From Pseudomonas promysalinigenes (GTDB taxonomy: Bacteria; Pseudomonadota; Gammaproteobacteria; Pseudomonadales; Pseudomonadaceae): 64,000 nucleotides of DNA. Position numbers and translations under genes: made by a program. A model generated the notes under the pieces. The model was given only the letters and a program-made list of their open reading frames with translations, did not search any database and was not told where the DNA came from. Of this stretch, positions 1 through 16,401 are shown in pieces. Location of the stretch: the NCBI RefSeq assembly GCF_014269025.2, contig NZ_CP077094.1, positions 496,001-560,000 of the forward strand, in the 5' to 3' direction. The stretch's first letter is position 1, and every line of letters begins with the position of its first letter.

Positions 1-1146
1 TTCGAGCGTCTGCGTGCTGCCCTGAACGGCCAAGTGGTCGACGGTGGTGCGGGCCTGAAGAAAGGCACCGTGATCACTGACGAAGTACTGGACGGTCTGG
101 AGCATGGCCAGTGGTTCAAACTGCGCATGGCCGAAGATGCACTGAATGAGCAGCTGGAAAAGGCTCAGCAGTACATCGTCGATCGCCGTCGCCTGCTGGA
201 CGACAAGTTCGAAGACAAGAAGCGCAAGCTGCAGCAGGGCGATGACCTGGCTCCAGGCGTACTGAAAATCGTCAAGGTCTACCTGGCAATCCGCCGTCGC
301 ATCCAGCCGGGTGACAAGATGGCCGGCCGTCACGGTAACAAGGGTGTTGTCTCGGTGATCATGCCGGTCGAAGACATGCCGCACGACGCCAACGGTACTC
401 CGGTTGACGTGGTACTGAACCCGCTGGGTGTACCATCGCGTATGAACGTCGGTCAGATTCTCGAAACTCACCTGGGCCTCGCGGCCAAGGGCTTGGGCGA
501 GAAGATCGATCGCATGATCGAAGAGCAGCGCAAAGCCGCTGAACTGCGCACCTTCCTGACCGAGATCTACAACGAGATCGGTGGTCGTCAGGAGAACCTG
601 GATGAGTTCTCCGACGAAGAGATCATTGCTCTGGCCAACAACCTGAAGAAAGGCGTGCCTATGGCTACTCCAGTCTTCGATGGTGCCAAGGAGCGTGAGA
701 TCAAGGCCATGCTGAAACTGGCAGACTTGCCAGAAAGCGGCCAGATGGTGCTGTTCGACGGCCGTACCGGCAACAAGTTCGAGCGTCCTGTGACCGTTGG
801 TTACATGTACATGCTCAAGCTGAACCACTTGGTGGACGACAAGATGCACGCGCGTTCCACTGGTTCCTACAGCCTGGTTACCCAGCAGCCGCTGGGTGGT
901 AAGGCGCAGTTCGGTGGTCAGCGTTTCGGGGAGATGGAAGTGTGGGCGCTGGAAGCATACGGCGCGGCATACACCCTGCAAGAAATGCTCACAGTGAAGT
1001 CGGACGACGTGAACGGCCGTACCAAGATGTACAAGAACATCGTGGATGGCGATCACCGTATGGAGCCGGGCATGCCCGAGTCCTTCAACGTGTTGATCAA
1101 AGAGATCCGTTCGCTCGGTATCGATATCGATCTGGAAACCGAATAA
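1..1146 (+). CDS. rpoB: RNA polymerase beta subunit, C-terminal part (5' end outside window)
   Basis: This is the last 381 codons of rpoB; the reading frame is open from base 1, so the start lies upstream. The beta subunit forms one side of the RNA polymerase catalytic cleft. Visible landmarks are the [12 protein letters not shown] motif, whose lysines contact the initiating nucleotide in the family, and the [15 protein letters not shown] segment near the C-terminus that packs against beta prime in the clamp. The gene ends TAA 64 bases before rpoC, the normal rpoBC arrangement. The frame is intact to its stop. Confidence 0.98.
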   Translation, partial: FERLRAALNGQVVDGGAGLKKGTVITDEVLDGLEHGQWFKLRMAEDALNEQLEKAQQYIVDRRRLLDDKFEDKKRKLQQGDDLAPGVLKIVKVYLAIRRRIQPGDKMAGRHGNKGVVSVIMPVEDMPHDANGTPVDVVLNPLGVPSRMNVGQILETHLGLAAKGLGEKIDRMIEEQRKAAELRTFLTEIYNEIGGRQENLDEFSDEEIIALANNLKKGVPMATPVFDGAKEREIKAMLKLADLPESGQMVLFDGRTGNKFERPVTVGYMYMLKLNHLVDDKMHARSTGSYSLVTQQPLGGKAQFGGQRFGEMEVWALEAYGAAYTLQEMLTVKSDDVNGRTKMYKNIVDGDHRMEPGMPESFNVLIKEIRSLGIDIDLETE

Positions 1147-1210
1147 CACGTGACGCGAAGGGGAGTGGGGCAGGTAATGCCCGCTCCCTGCTCCGCCAGG
1201 AGGAAAGGCC

Positions 1211-5410
<4,200 letters not shown>

Positions 5411-5421
5411 GTACAGGGCGG

Positions 5422-5494
5422 GGCCCCGGCAAGCCTCGCACGATCCCCGGTGACATGAAATGTTGCCGATGATCGGGCGAGGTGGGCCGGGGCC
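5422..5494 (+). other. Long nested inverted repeat in the rpoC-rpsL spacer
   Basis: Three stacked complementary segments can fold together: 5422-5430 with 5486-5494 (9 bp, GC-only), 5434-5439 with 5477-5482 (6 bp, CCTCGC/GCGAGG), and 5441-5445 with 5471-5475 (5 bp, CGATC/GATCG). No T-run follows, so this is not a classical intrinsic terminator. It could be a processing site, a rho-independent-like attenuator, or a 3' stabiliser of the rpoBC message. It ends six bases before the -35 of a promoter-like sequence. Confidence 0.6.
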
Positions 5495-5499
5495 TCGTC

Positions 5500-5528
5500 T
5501 TGACTGGGTGCAAGATCCTCTTTAGACT
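5500..5528 (+). promoter_or_regulatory. Putative sigma70 promoter of the str operon
   Basis: TTGACT at 5500-5505 and TAGACT at 5523-5528 are separated by exactly 17 bp, a good sigma70 match. It lies about 95 bases upstream of the rpsL start and directly after the rpoC-rpsL inverted repeat. It would let rpsL-rpsG-fusA-tuf be transcribed independently of rpoBC. Confidence 0.65.
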
Positions 5529-5621
5529 TTTGTACCCTTAAATTTGGTGAGGCTCCGTCTCGCCAATTTTTGGCTTTCTTGCAAGACAATAGAGTCGCAA
5601 GACAATCAGTGGAGCTAGTAG

Positions 5622-5993
5622 ATGGCAACTATCAACCAGCTGGTACGTCAGCCGCGTAAGCGTTCGGTCGAAAAGTCCGACGTTCCTGCGCTGCAGAACT
5701 GCCCGCAACGTCGTGGCGTGTGCACCCGCGTGTACACCACCACGCCGAAAAAACCTAACTCGGCACTGCGTAAAGTATGCCGTGTGCGTCTGACCAACGG
5801 TTTCGAGGTTTCCTCGTACATCGGTGGTGAAGGCCACAACCTGCAAGAGCACAGCGTCGTCCTGATCCGTGGCGGCCGTGTAAAAGACTTGCCAGGTGTT
5901 CGTTACCACACCGTTCGCGGCTCTCTGGATACTTCGGGCGTTAAAGGCCGTAACCAGGGTCGTTCGAAATACGGTACCAAGCGTCCGAAGTAA
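5622..5993 (+). CDS. rpsL: 30S ribosomal protein S12
   Basis: The product is 123 aa, one residue shorter than E. coli S12. It sits at the decoding centre of the 30S subunit and influences accuracy. The [10 protein letters not shown] and [13 protein letters not shown] segments are present with the wild-type lysines at the positions where streptomycin-resistance changes usually arise. It is the first gene of the str group (rpsL-rpsG-fusA-tuf), with a promoter-like sequence in the long spacer upstream. Confidence 0.99.
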   Translation: MATINQLVRQPRKRSVEKSDVPALQNCPQRRGVCTRVYTTTPKKPNSALRKVCRVRLTNGFEVSSYIGGEGHNLQEHSVVLIRGGRVKDLPGVRYHTVRGSLDTSGVKGRNQGRSKYGTKRPK

Positions 5994-5994
5994 T

Positions 5995-6085
5995 CGGTCG
6001 TTTGCAGACATCCATTTTTTTGAGTCGATAAGAGTAAGGTCGGGCAGGGGTCGTAGACCCACGTCCCGGGCTAACCTGAAGACCG
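5995..6085 (+). promoter_or_regulatory. Structured rpsL-rpsG intercistronic region (candidate S7 autoregulatory site)
   Basis: The 106-base spacer can be closed by CGGTC at 5995-5999 pairing with GACCG at 6081-6085. It contains an internal hairpin GGGTC-GTA-GACCC at 6048-6060. In E. coli the S12-S7 spacer of similar length is the binding site through which S7 represses its own operon. The same role here is inferred from position and foldability; sequence identity with the E. coli site was not checked. Confidence 0.5.
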
Positions 6086-6099
6086 TTTGAGGGCTTATC

Positions 6100-6570
6100 A
6101 TGCCAAGACGTCGTGTAGCAGCAAAACGTGAGATCCTTGACGATCCTAAGTACGGATCGCAGATTCTCGCCAAGTTCATGAACCACGTGATGGAAAGCGG
6201 CAAGAAAGCAGTAGCCGAGCGCATCGTTTACGGTGCTCTGGATACCGTCAAAGCACGCAAGAACAGCGACCCCCTGGAAATCTTCGAGAAAGCTCTCGAC
6301 GCCATCGCTCCGCTGGTCGAAGTTAAGTCCCGTCGTGTCGGCGGTGCTACTTACCAGGTTCCGGTTGAAGTTCGTCCATCCCGTCGTAACGCTCTGGCAA
6401 TGCGCTGGCTCGTAGACTACGCCCGCAAGCGCGGCGAGAAGTCGATGGCTCTGCGCCTGGCCGGCGAGCTGCTGGATGCTGCTGAAGGCAAGGGTGCTGC
6501 AGTCAAGAAGCGCGAAGACGTGCACCGTATGGCTGAAGCCAACAAAGCGTTCTCGCACTACCGCTTCTAA
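6100..6570 (+). CDS. rpsG: 30S ribosomal protein S7
   Basis: The product is 156 aa, beginning [13 protein letters not shown], the standard S7 N-terminus. S7 is a primary 16S rRNA binding protein that nucleates assembly of the 30S head and lies near the exit site. In E. coli it is also the translational repressor of the str operon. The gene follows rpsL after a structured 106-base spacer and precedes fusA by 30 bases. Confidence 0.99.
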   Translation: MPRRRVAAKREILDDPKYGSQILAKFMNHVMESGKKAVAERIVYGALDTVKARKNSDPLEIFEKALDAIAPLVEVKSRRVGGATYQVPVEVRPSRRNALAMRWLVDYARKRGEKSMALRLAGELLDAAEGKGAAVKKREDVHRMAEANKAFSHYRF

Positions 6571-6600
6571 TTCAAGCATCAATCATTTTGCGAGGGCTTT

Positions 6601-8748
<2,148 letters not shown>

Positions 8749-8775
8749 TCCCCTTTAGGCAAGAGGTTCACTGTC

Positions 8776-9969
8776 GTGGCTAAAGAAAAATTTGATCGTT
8801 CCCTTCCCCACGTTAACGTCGGCACCATCGGCCACGTTGACCACGGTAAGACCACTCTGACCGCAGCTCTGACTCGCGTCTGCTCCGAAGTTTTCGGTTC
8901 GGCCGTCGTTGAGTTCGACAAGATCGACTCGGCTCCAGAAGAAAAAGCGCGCGGTATCACCATCAACACCGCTCACGTCGAGTACAACTCGAACATTCGT
9001 CACTACGCTCACGTTGACTGCCCAGGTCACGCTGACTACGTGAAGAACATGATCACCGGTGCTGCCCAGATGGACGGCGCGATCCTGGTTTGCTCGGCCG
9101 CCGATGGTCCGATGCCACAAACCCGTGAGCACATCCTGCTGTCCCGTCAGGTAGGCGTTCCGTACATCGTGGTCTTCCTGAACAAGGCTGACCTGGTAGA
9201 CGACGCTGAGCTGCTGGAACTGGTCGAGATGGAAGTTCGCGACCTGCTGTCCACCTATGACTTCCCAGGCGACGACACCCCGATCATCATCGGTTCGGCT
9301 CGTATGGCGCTGGAAGGCAAAGACGACAACGAAATGGGCACTACCGCTGTTAAGAAGCTGGTAGAAACTCTGGATGCTTACATCCCTGAGCCAGTTCGTG
9401 CTATCGACCAGCCATTCCTGATGCCGATCGAAGACGTATTCTCGATCTCGGGTCGTGGTACCGTTGTTACCGGCCGTATCGAGCGTGGTATCGTCCGCGT
9501 TCAGGATCCGCTGGAAATCGTTGGTCTGCGTGACACCACCACCACCACCTGCACCGGTGTTGAGATGTTCCGCAAGCTGCTGGACGAAGGTCGTGCTGGC
9601 GAGAACTGCGGCGTTCTGCTGCGTGGTACCAAGCGTGACGACGTTGAGCGTGGCCAGGTTCTGGTCAAGCCAGGTTCGGTCAAGCCGCACACCAAGTTCA
9701 CCGCAGAAGTCTACGTTCTGTCGAAAGAAGAAGGCGGCCGTCACACTCCGTTCTTCAAAGGCTACCGTCCACAGTTCTACTTCCGTACCACTGACGTGAC
9801 CGGTAACTGCGAACTGCCGGAAGGCGTTGAAATGGTAATGCCAGGTGACAACATTCAGATGACTGTTACCCTGATCAAGACCATCGCAATGGAAGACGGT
9901 CTGCGCTTCGCTATCCGTGAAGGCGGTCGTACCGTCGGCGCCGGCGTCGTAGCCAAAATCATCGAGTAA
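8776..9969 (+). CDS. tuf: Translation elongation factor Tu
   Basis: The product is 397 aa with a GTG start at 8776. EF-Tu delivers aminoacyl-tRNA to the ribosomal A site as a GTP complex. The motifs [18 protein letters not shown] and NKADLVDD are in place. The two barrel domains follow, and the protein ends VVAKIIE. This is the str-operon copy; a second tuf copy, common in Pseudomonas, would lie outside the window. A strong intrinsic terminator follows 15 bases after the stop. Confidence 0.99.
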
Positions 9970-9984
9970 TCACTCGACCGATTG

Positions 9985-10015
9985 AAAAAACCCCCGCTCA
10001 GCGGGGGTTTTTTTT
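9985..10015 (+). terminator. Intrinsic terminator after tuf
   Basis: A 13-bp hairpin (arms 9985-9997 and 10001-10013, stem core CCCCCGC/GCGGGGG) with a 3-base loop runs into an eight-T tract. This is a textbook rho-independent terminator that closes the str operon. The A-run on the 5' side makes it potentially bidirectional. Confidence 0.93.
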
Positions 10016-10021
10016 ATTGGG

Positions 10022-10050
10022 TTGACACTAAATGGGGGCGTCTATAGAAT
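10022..10050 (+). promoter_or_regulatory. Putative sigma70 promoter of the S10 operon
   Basis: A perfect TTGACA at 10022-10027 is followed after exactly 17 bp by TAGAAT at 10045-10050. It begins six bases after the tuf terminator and leaves a leader of roughly 50 bases before rpsJ, which implies independent transcription of rpsJ and downstream genes. Confidence 0.85.
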
Positions 10051-10110
10051 CACGCCTCCTTTTAGCGGGCGTAGTGCGTCCGTTGGGAACAGCCTGGAGT
10101 CTGAAATCCA

Positions 10111-10422
10111 ATGCAAAATCAGCAAATCCGTATCAGGTTGAAGGCTTTCGACCATCGCCTGATCGACCAATCCACCCAGGAAATCGTGGAAACCGCGAAA
10201 CGTACTGGTGCACAAGTGCGTGGTCCAATTCCACTGCCTACCCGCAAAGAGCGTTTCACCGTTCTGGTCTCCCCGCACGTCAACAAAGACGCGCGTGACC
10301 AGTACGAGATCCGCACTCATAAGCGTGTTCTGGACATCGTCCAGCCAACGGATAAAACCGTTGACGCGCTGATGAAGCTTGATCTGGCGGCAGGTGTGGA
10401 AGTACAGATCAGCCTCGGCTAA
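10111..10422 (+). CDS. rpsJ: 30S ribosomal protein S10
   Basis: The product is 103 aa (E. coli S10 also has 103). It is part of the 30S head, and as NusE it joins NusB in antitermination complexes; nusB is also in this window at 58211. It is the first gene of the S10 operon, directly behind a strong promoter-like sequence. The ATG at 10111 is preceded by a GGAG ribosome binding site. Confidence 0.99.
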
Positions 10423-10502
10423 GACTTCGGTCTAGTCGTGTAACGCTCTGAAATGGGCGGCCATAGCGGGTGAAAGCCCCGTACACTCATGAGGTTTACA
10501 AC

Positions 10503-11138
10503 ATGACTATTGGTGTAATCGGTCGCAAGTGCGGTATGACCCGCATTTTCACCGAAGAAGGTGTCTCCATTCCGGTCACGGTCATTGAGATCGAGCCGAA
10601 TCGTGTCACCCAGTTCAAAACTGAAGAAACCGATGGCTACCGTGCAGTGCAAGTCACTGTCGGCGAGCGTCGTGCTTCGCGTGTGACTGCCGCTCAGGCA
10701 GGCCACTTCGCCAAAGCTAACGTTGCCGCTGGTCGCGGTATCTGGGAGTTCCGTCTTGAAGAAGGCGATTTCCAGGCTGGCGATCTGATCAAAGCTGAAC
10801 TCTTCACTGCAGGCCAGCTGGTAGACGTTACTGGTCAGTCCAAAGGTAAAGGCTTCGCCGGTACCATCAAGCGCTGGAACTTCCGTGGTCAGGACAACAC
10901 CCACGGTAACTCCGTGTCGCACCGTGTTCCTGGTTCCATCGGCCAGTGCCAGACTCCTGGTCGTGTGTTCAAGGGCAAGAAAATGTCCGGTCACATGGGC
11001 GCCGAGCGCGTGACTGTTCAGTCCCTGGAAGTAGTTCGCGTAGACGCTGAGCGCAACCTGCTGCTGGTCAAGGGTGCCGTTCCTGGCGCTACTGGCGGCG
11101 ACGTGGTTGTACGTCCAGCTGTCAAGGCTCGCGGTTAA
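10503..11138 (+). CDS. rplC: 50S ribosomal protein L3
   Basis: The product is 211 aa from ATG 10503. An upstream in-frame start at 10470 was rejected because family members begin [15 protein letters not shown]3 is an early assembly protein whose long loop reaches the peptidyl transferase centre. Its glutamine-containing loop ([18 protein letters not shown]) is the usual methylation region. It precedes rplD by 12 bases. Confidence 0.99.
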   Translation: MTIGVIGRKCGMTRIFTEEGVSIPVTVIEIEPNRVTQFKTEETDGYRAVQVTVGERRASRVTAAQAGHFAKANVAAGRGIWEFRLEEGDFQAGDLIKAELFTAGQLVDVTGQSKGKGFAGTIKRWNFRGQDNTHGNSVSHRVPGSIGQCQTPGRVFKGKKMSGHMGAERVTVQSLEVVRVDAERNLLLVKGAVPGATGGDVVVRPAVKARG

Positions 11139-11150
11139 GGGGATACTGAC

Positions 11151-11753
11151 ATGCAACTTAATGTAAATGACGCTCAGGCGATCGAAGTTTCCGAACTGGC
11201 TTTCGGTGGCGAATTCAACGAGACGCTGGTACACCAAGCAGTCGTAGCCTACATGGCTGGCGGCCGTCAGGGCACCAAGCAGCAGAAGACCCGTTCCGAC
11301 GTGGCCGGTGGCGGTAAGCGCCCATGGCGTCAGAAGGGTACTGGCCGTGCTCGTGCTGGTACCACTCGTGGTCCGATCTGGCGTGGCGGTGGTGTAACCT
11401 TCGCAGCTCGTCCTCAAGATCACTCGCAAAAGCTCAACAAGAAGATGTACCGCGCAGCTCTGCGCTCCATCCTCGCTGAGCTGGTGCGTAGCGACCGTCT
11501 GGTCGTGGTTCAGGACTTCGCTGTTGAAGCGCCGAAAACCAAAGATCTGCTGAACAAGCTGAACGGCATGGGTCTGAACGACGTACTGATCGTTTCTGAC
11601 GCTGTTGATCAGAACCTGTACCTGGCTGCTCGCAACCTGCCGCACGTCGATGTACGTGACGTTCAAGGTTCCGACCCGGTCAGTCTGATCGCATACGAGA
11701 AGGTGTTGATCACCGTCTCGGCCGTGAAGAAATTCGAGGAGCTGCTGGGATGA
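11151..11753 (+). CDS. rplD: 50S ribosomal protein L4
   Basis: The product is 200 aa. L4 lines the nascent-peptide exit tunnel; the basic extended loop ([20 protein letters not shown]) that reaches the tunnel constriction is intact around residues 55-80. In E. coli L4 also represses the S10 operon through a long leader hairpin, but the leader here is short. The stop overlaps the rplW start by four bases (ATGA). Confidence 0.99.
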   Translation: MQLNVNDAQAIEVSELAFGGEFNETLVHQAVVAYMAGGRQGTKQQKTRSDVAGGGKRPWRQKGTGRARAGTTRGPIWRGGGVTFAARPQDHSQKLNKKMYRAALRSILAELVRSDRLVVVQDFAVEAPKTKDLLNKLNGMGLNDVLIVSDAVDQNLYLAARNLPHVDVRDVQGSDPVSLIAYEKVLITVSAVKKFEELLG

Positions 11754-12049
11754 ACCAGGAACGCGTATTTAAAGTCCTCCTTGGCCCGCACGTTTCCGAG
11801 AAGGCTACCGTTCTGGCTGAGAAAAAAGGCCAGTTCGTATTCAAGGTTGCTACCGATGCAACCAAGCTGGAAATCAAGAAAGCTGTCGAAGGCCTGTTCA
11901 ACGTAAAAGTTGAAAACGTGTCGACTGTTAACGTTCTGGGTAAAACCAAGCGTACCGCACGTGGTCTGGGCAAGCGTAATGACTGGAAGAAGGCGATCGT
12001 CTCCCTTCAGCCAGGCCAAGATCTCGATTTCAGCAGCAGTGCTGAGTAA
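11750..12049 (+). CDS. rplW: 50S ribosomal protein L23
   Basis: The product is 99 aa. L23 sits at the exit of the ribosomal tunnel, where trigger factor and SRP dock. It begins [20 protein letters not shown], the conserved N-terminal signature. The start overlaps the rplD stop, which suggests translational coupling. It has the normal size and is followed by rplB after 14 bases. Confidence 0.99.
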
Positions 12050-12063
12050 GGAAGGGGTGCATC

Positions 12064-12888
12064 ATGGCAATCGTTAAATGCAAACCGACTTCCCCTGGCC
12101 GCCGTTTCGTGGTCAAGGTGGTCAACAAGGAGCTGCACAAAGGCGCTCCTCACGCACCGCTGATCGAGAAAAAATCGAAGTCTGGTGGTCGTAACAACAA
12201 TGGCCGCATTACCACTCGTCACGTTGGTGGTGGTCACAAGCAGCATTACCGTCTGGTCGACTTCCGTCGCAACGACAAAGATGGCATTCCAGCCACTGTC
12301 GAGCGTATCGAATACGATCCAAACCGTACTGCTCACATCGCCCTGCTGTGCTACGCAGATGGTGAGCGTCGCTACATCATCGCCCCTAAAGGCGTGAGCG
12401 CTGGCGACCAGCTGATCGCAGGTGCCCTGGCCCCAATCAAGGCCGGTAACTCCCTGCAGCTGCGCAACATTCCAGTAGGTAGCACCATTCACGGCATCGA
12501 ACTGAAGCCGGGTAAAGGTGCTCAGATCGCACGTTCCGCTGGTGCCTCGGCTCAGCTGATCGCTCGCGAAGGTGTCTATGTGACCCTGCGTCTGCGCTCT
12601 GGTGAAATGCGTAAAGTCCTGGCTGAGTGCCGTGCGACCCTGGGTGAAGTCTCGAACTCCGAGCACAGCCTGCGTTCGCTGGGTAAAGCTGGTGCCAAAC
12701 GCTGGCGCGGCGTTCGCCCAACCGTTCGTGGTGTTGCCATGAACCCGGTTGACCACCCACATGGTGGTGGTGAAGGTCGTACCTCCGGTGGTCGTCATCC
12801 GGTATCGCCATGGGGCTTCCCAACCAAGGGTGCGAAGACCCGCGGTAATAAGCGTACCGACAACATGATCGTCCGTCGTCGCAAGTAA
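12064..12888 (+). CDS. rplB: 50S ribosomal protein L2
   Basis: The product is 274 aa (E. coli 273). L2 is a primary 23S rRNA binding protein needed for subunit association and peptidyl transferase activity. The conserved [13 protein letters not shown] loop with the key histidine lies near residues 225-237. Its ends ([14 protein letters not shown] and VRRRK) match the family. Confidence 0.99.
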
Positions 12889-12904
12889 CTAGAGGGATAC
12901 GACA

Positions 12905-13180
12905 GTGCCACGTTCTCTGAAAAAAGGTCCTTTTATCGATCTTCACCTGTTGAAGAAGGTCGAAGTGGCGGTGGAGAAGAACGATCGCAAGCCAGTTAAA
13001 ACCTGGTCGCGCCGTTCGATGATCCTGCCACAAATGGTCGGTCTGACCATCGCGGTACACAACGGTCGCCAACACGTCCCAGTTCTCGTGAACGAAGACA
13101 TGGTCGGCCACAAACTGGGCGAGTTTGCCGGTACCCGCACCTACCGCGGGCACGTGGCTGACAAGAAAGCCAAGCGTTAA
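12905..13180 (+). CDS. rpsS: 30S ribosomal protein S19
   Basis: The product is 91 aa with a GTG start ([18 protein letters not shown]). S19 forms a complex with S13 in the 30S head and contacts tRNA and the intersubunit bridge. The ending [10 protein letters not shown] is typical. The gene is followed by rplV after 11 bases. Confidence 0.99.
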
Positions 13181-13191
13181 GGGGTAAGGAA

Positions 13192-13524
13192 ATGGAAGTA
13201 GCCGCTAAGTTGTCGGGCGCTCGCATCTCCGCCCAGAAAGCCCGCTTGGTCGCCGACCAGATCCGCGGGAAGAAGGTGGGCGAAGCGCTCAACCTGTTGG
13301 CCTTCAGCAGCAAAAAAGCCGCTGAAATCATGAAGAAAGTCCTCGAGTCGGCCGTTGCCAACGCCGAACACAACGAAGGCGCTGACGTTGATGACCTGAA
13401 GGTCTCCACCGTCTTCGTCAACGAAGGGCGTTCGCTGAAGCGCATCATGCCACGTGCCAAAGGCCGTGCTGATCGCATCGTCAAGCGGTCTTGCCATATC
13501 ACTGTCAAGGTTGCGGACAAGTAA
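13192..13524 (+). CDS. rplV: 50S ribosomal protein L22
   Basis: The product is 110 aa, the usual size. L22 contacts all domains of 23S rRNA and extends a beta-hairpin (around residues 80-100, [18 protein letters not shown]) into the exit tunnel, where macrolide-resistance changes arise. The loop appears intact. The gene sits between rpsS and rpsC in the standard order. Confidence 0.99.
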
Positions 13525-13537
13525 CGGAGTCGATCAG

Positions 13538-14224
13538 ATGGGTCAGAAAGTACATCCCACTGGCATTCGCCTGGGAATCGTCAAGGAGCACACCTCCGTC
13601 TGGTACGCAGACGGTGCTACTTACGCAGATTACCTGTTGAAGGATCTGAAAACGCGTGAGTACCTCCAAGACAAACTAAAAAGCGCGTCCGTAAGCCGTA
13701 TCGATATTCATCGTCCGGCTCAAACTGCACGCATCACCATCCACACGGCTCGTCCCGGTATCGTTATCGGTAAGAAAGGTGAGGATGTCGAGAAGCTGCG
13801 TCAGGACCTGACCAAGCAGATGGGTGTGCCTGTGCACATCAACATCGAAGAGATCCGCAAGCCGGAACTCGACGCTATGCTGGTTGCGCAGAGCGTAGCT
13901 CAGCAGCTGGAACGCCGCGTAATGTTCCGTCGCGCCATGAAGCGCGCCGTGCAGAACGCCATGCGTATTGGTGCCAAGGGCATCAAGATCCAGGTGAGCG
14001 GTCGTCTCGGCGGTGCTGAGATTGCTCGTACCGAGTGGTATCGCGAAGGTCGTGTGCCGCTGCACACCCTGCGTGCCGATATCGACTACAACACCTACGA
14101 AGCTCACACCACTTACGGTGTGATCGGTGTGAAGGTTTGGATCTTCAAAGGCGAAGTTATTGGTGGTCGCCAAGAAGAACTGAAACCACAAGCACCAGCG
14201 CCTCGTAAAAAAGCTGCTAAGTAA
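13538..14224 (+). CDS. rpsC: 30S ribosomal protein S3
   Basis: The product is 228 aa from ATG 13538. A longer frame opening at 13454 overlaps rplV and was rejected, since S3 proteins begin [15 protein letters not shown]3 lies at the mRNA entry channel and contributes to helicase activity. A KH-type domain with the GKKGED loop is visible near residues 75-85. The C-terminal tail is lysine- and alanine-rich. Confidence 0.99.
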   Translation: MGQKVHPTGIRLGIVKEHTSVWYADGATYADYLLKDLKTREYLQDKLKSASVSRIDIHRPAQTARITIHTARPGIVIGKKGEDVEKLRQDLTKQMGVPVHINIEEIRKPELDAMLVAQSVAQQLERRVMFRRAMKRAVQNAMRIGAKGIKIQVSGRLGGAEIARTEWYREGRVPLHTLRADIDYNTYEAHTTYGVIGVKVWIFKGEVIGGRQEELKPQAPAPRKKAAK

Positions 14225-14236
14225 GGGGTACGCCAA

Positions 14237-14650
14237 ATGTTGCAACCAAAGCGTACAAAATTCCGCAAGCAGATGACCGGCCACAACCGTGGTCTGGCAC
14301 TGCGCGGTAGCAAAGTCAGCTTCGGCGAATTCGCCCTGAAAGCTGTTGCTCGCGGTCGCCTCACCGCCCGCCAGATCGAGTCCGCACGTCGTGCGCTGAC
14401 CCGTCACGTTAAGCGTGGCGGCAAGATCTGGATCCGCGTGTTCCCGGACAAGCCGATCTCCAAGAAGCCTCTCGAGGTTCGTATGGGTAAAGGTAAAGGC
14501 TCCGTGGAATACTGGGTTGCCCAGATCCAGCCAGGCAAAGTCCTGTACGAGATCGAGGGTGTTTCTGAAGAGCTGGCGCGTGAAGCTTTCGCCCTGGCTG
14601 CTGCAAAGCTGCCTCTCGCCACCTCCTTTGTTAAGCGGACGGTGATGTGA
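14237..14650 (+). CDS. rplP: 50S ribosomal protein L16
   Basis: The product is 137 aa (E. coli 136). L16 binds near the A-site tRNA elbow and is needed for late 50S assembly. It begins [19 protein letters not shown] as expected. The central region ([21 protein letters not shown]) contains the arginine that is hydroxylated in some species. Its TGA overlaps the rpmC ATG. Confidence 0.99.
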
Positions 14651-14841
14651 TGAAAGCGAATGAACTTCGTGAAAAATCTGCACAGCAATTGAATGAGCAA
14701 CTGCTCGGCTTGCTGCGCGACCAGTTCAATCTGCGTATGCAGAAAGCAACTGGCCAGTTGGGGCAGTCGCACCTGCTCTCGCAAGTTAAGCGTGACATCG
14801 CTCGCGTGAAAACTGTGCTTAACCAGCAGGCAGGTAAGTGA
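14650..14841 (+). CDS. rpmC: 50S ribosomal protein L29
   Basis: The product is 63 aa from ATG 14650. A GTG one codon upstream (14647) is possible, but the ATG gives the standard [10 protein letters not shown] start. L29 lies beside L23 at the tunnel exit and forms part of the docking site for trigger factor and SRP. Its start shares one base with the rplP stop, so translation is probably coupled. Confidence 0.98.
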
Positions 14842-14843
14842 TC

Positions 14844-15110
14844 ATGGCTGAAGCTGAAAAAACCGTCCGTACGCTGACTGGCCGTGTCGTCAGCGACAAA
14901 ATGGACAAGACCATCACCGTTCTGATCGAGCGTCGCGTAAAGCACCCGATCTACGGTAAATACGTTAAGCGTTCGACTAAGCTGCACGCGCACGACGAAA
15001 CCAACCAGTGCAAGATCGGCGACAAAGTTTCGATTACCGAAACTCGTCCGCTGGCCAAGACCAAGTCCTGGGCACTGGTTGAAGTCCTCGAACGCGCTGT
15101 TGAAGTCTAA
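14844..15110 (+). CDS. rpsQ: 30S ribosomal protein S17
   Basis: The product is 88 aa from ATG 14844; a GTG two codons upstream was rejected because it overlaps rpmC. S17 is a primary binding protein for the 5' domain of 16S rRNA. The [19 protein letters not shown] segment is the family signature. It is the last gene of the S10 group before rplN, with no terminator between. Confidence 0.98.
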   Translation: MAEAEKTVRTLTGRVVSDKMDKTITVLIERRVKHPIYGKYVKRSTKLHAHDETNQCKIGDKVSITETRPLAKTKSWALVEVLERAVEV

Positions 15111-15133
15111 GGGCTAGGGGTCGGAGAAATTTT

Positions 15134-15502
15134 ATGATTCAGACTCAATCCATGCTCGATGTGGCCGATAACAGCGGCGCTCGTCGCGTCATGTGCATCA
15201 AGGTACTCGGCGGTTCGCACCGCCGTTACGCCGGCATCGGTGACATCATCAAAGTAACCGTCAAGGAAGCTATTCCGCGCGGTAAGGTCAAAAAAGGCCA
15301 GGTGATGACTGCTGTTGTCGTCCGTACCCGTCACGGTGTACGTCGCGCTGACGGTTCCATCATTCGTTTCGACGGCAACGCTGCTGTTCTGCTGAACACC
15401 AAGCAAGAGCCGATCGGCACTCGCATCTTCGGGCCAGTGACCCGTGAACTTCGTACTGAGAAGTTCATGAAGATCGTCTCGCTCGCCCCTGAAGTGCTGT
15501 AA
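15134..15502 (+). CDS. rplN: 50S ribosomal protein L14
   Basis: The product is 122 aa, beginning [28 protein letters not shown]14 forms part of an intersubunit bridge and is the docking site of the silencing factor RsfS. It is the first gene of the spc group. The 23-base gap from rpsQ shows no promoter, so it is probably read from the S10 promoter. Confidence 0.99.
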   Translation: MIQTQSMLDVADNSGARRVMCIKVLGGSHRRYAGIGDIIKVTVKEAIPRGKVKKGQVMTAVVVRTRHGVRRADGSIIRFDGNAAVLLNTKQEPIGTRIFGPVTRELRTEKFMKIVSLAPEVL

Positions 15503-15513
15503 GGAGATCCGAC

Positions 15514-15828
15514 ATGCAAAAGATTCGTCGTGACGACGAGATCATCGTGATCGCCGGCAAAGACAAAGGTAAGCGCGGTAAGGTGCTGAAGGTTCTGGCT
15601 GATGACCGTCTGGTCGTTGGCGGTGTGAACCTGGTCAAGCGTCATACCAAGCCTAACCCGATGGCGGGCGTACAGGGCGGTATCGTCGAAAAAGAAGCGC
15701 CTCTGCACGCTTCCAACGTTGCCATCTTCAACGGTGAAACCAACAAGGCTGACCGCGTTGGTTTCAAAGTAGAAGACGGTAAGAAAATTCGTGTCTTCAA
15801 GTCGACCCAAAAAGCGGTTGATGCTTGA
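15514..15828 (+). CDS. rplX: 50S ribosomal protein L24
   Basis: The product is 104 aa with an N-terminal KOW motif ([21 protein letters not shown]). L24 initiates 50S assembly by binding the 5' end of 23S rRNA. It has the same length as the E. coli protein. It is followed by rplE after 20 bases; in E. coli the S8 repressor site lies at the rplX-rplE junction, which was not verified here. Confidence 0.99.
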   Translation: MQKIRRDDEIIVIAGKDKGKRGKVLKVLADDRLVVGGVNLVKRHTKPNPMAGVQGGIVEKEAPLHASNVAIFNGETNKADRVGFKVEDGKKIRVFKSTQKAVDA

Positions 15829-15848
15829 ACACTGCTAGGTAGAAGACC

Positions 15849-16388
15849 ATGGCACGACTGAAAGAGATTTACCGGAACGAAATCGCTCCAAAGCTTAAGG
15901 AAGAACTTAAGCTGTCGAACGTGATGGAAGTTCCGCGCGTTACCAAAATCACCCTGAACATGGGTCTGGGCGAAGCGATCGGTGACAAGAAAGTCATCGA
16001 GCACGCTGTTGCCGACCTGGAAAAGATCACCGGTCAAAAGCCGGTCGTGACTTTCGCTCGTAAATCCATCGCTGGCTTCAAAGTCCGTGAAGGATGGCCT
16101 ATCGGTGTCAAGGTGACCCTGCGTAGCGACAAGATGTACGAATTCCTGGACCGCCTGCTGGCGATCTCCCTGCCTCGGGTCCGCGACTTCCGCGGCCTGA
16201 ATGCCAAGTCCTTCGATGGCCGTGGCAACTACAGCATGGGCGTGAAAGAGCAGATCATCTTCCCGGAAATCGATTACGACAAGATCGATGCTCTGCGCGG
16301 TTTGGACATCACCCTGACCACCACTGCTCGTTCGGATGACGAAGGCCGCGCTCTGCTGCGTGCATTCAAATTCCCGTTCCGCAACTGA
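15849..16388 (+). CDS. rplE: 50S ribosomal protein L5
   Basis: The product is 179 aa, identical in length to E. coli L5. L5 binds 5S rRNA with L18 and L25 and contacts P-site tRNA. The [16 protein letters not shown] and [18 protein letters not shown] segments are characteristic. It lies in the standard spc position. Confidence 0.99.
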   Translation: MARLKEIYRNEIAPKLKEELKLSNVMEVPRVTKITLNMGLGEAIGDKKVIEHAVADLEKITGQKPVVTFARKSIAGFKVREGWPIGVKVTLRSDKMYEFLDRLLAISLPRVRDFRGLNAKSFDGRGNYSMGVKEQIIFPEIDYDKIDALRGLDITLTTTARSDDEGRALLRAFKFPFRN

Positions 16389-16401
16389 TTGGAGTAGGAA
16401 A

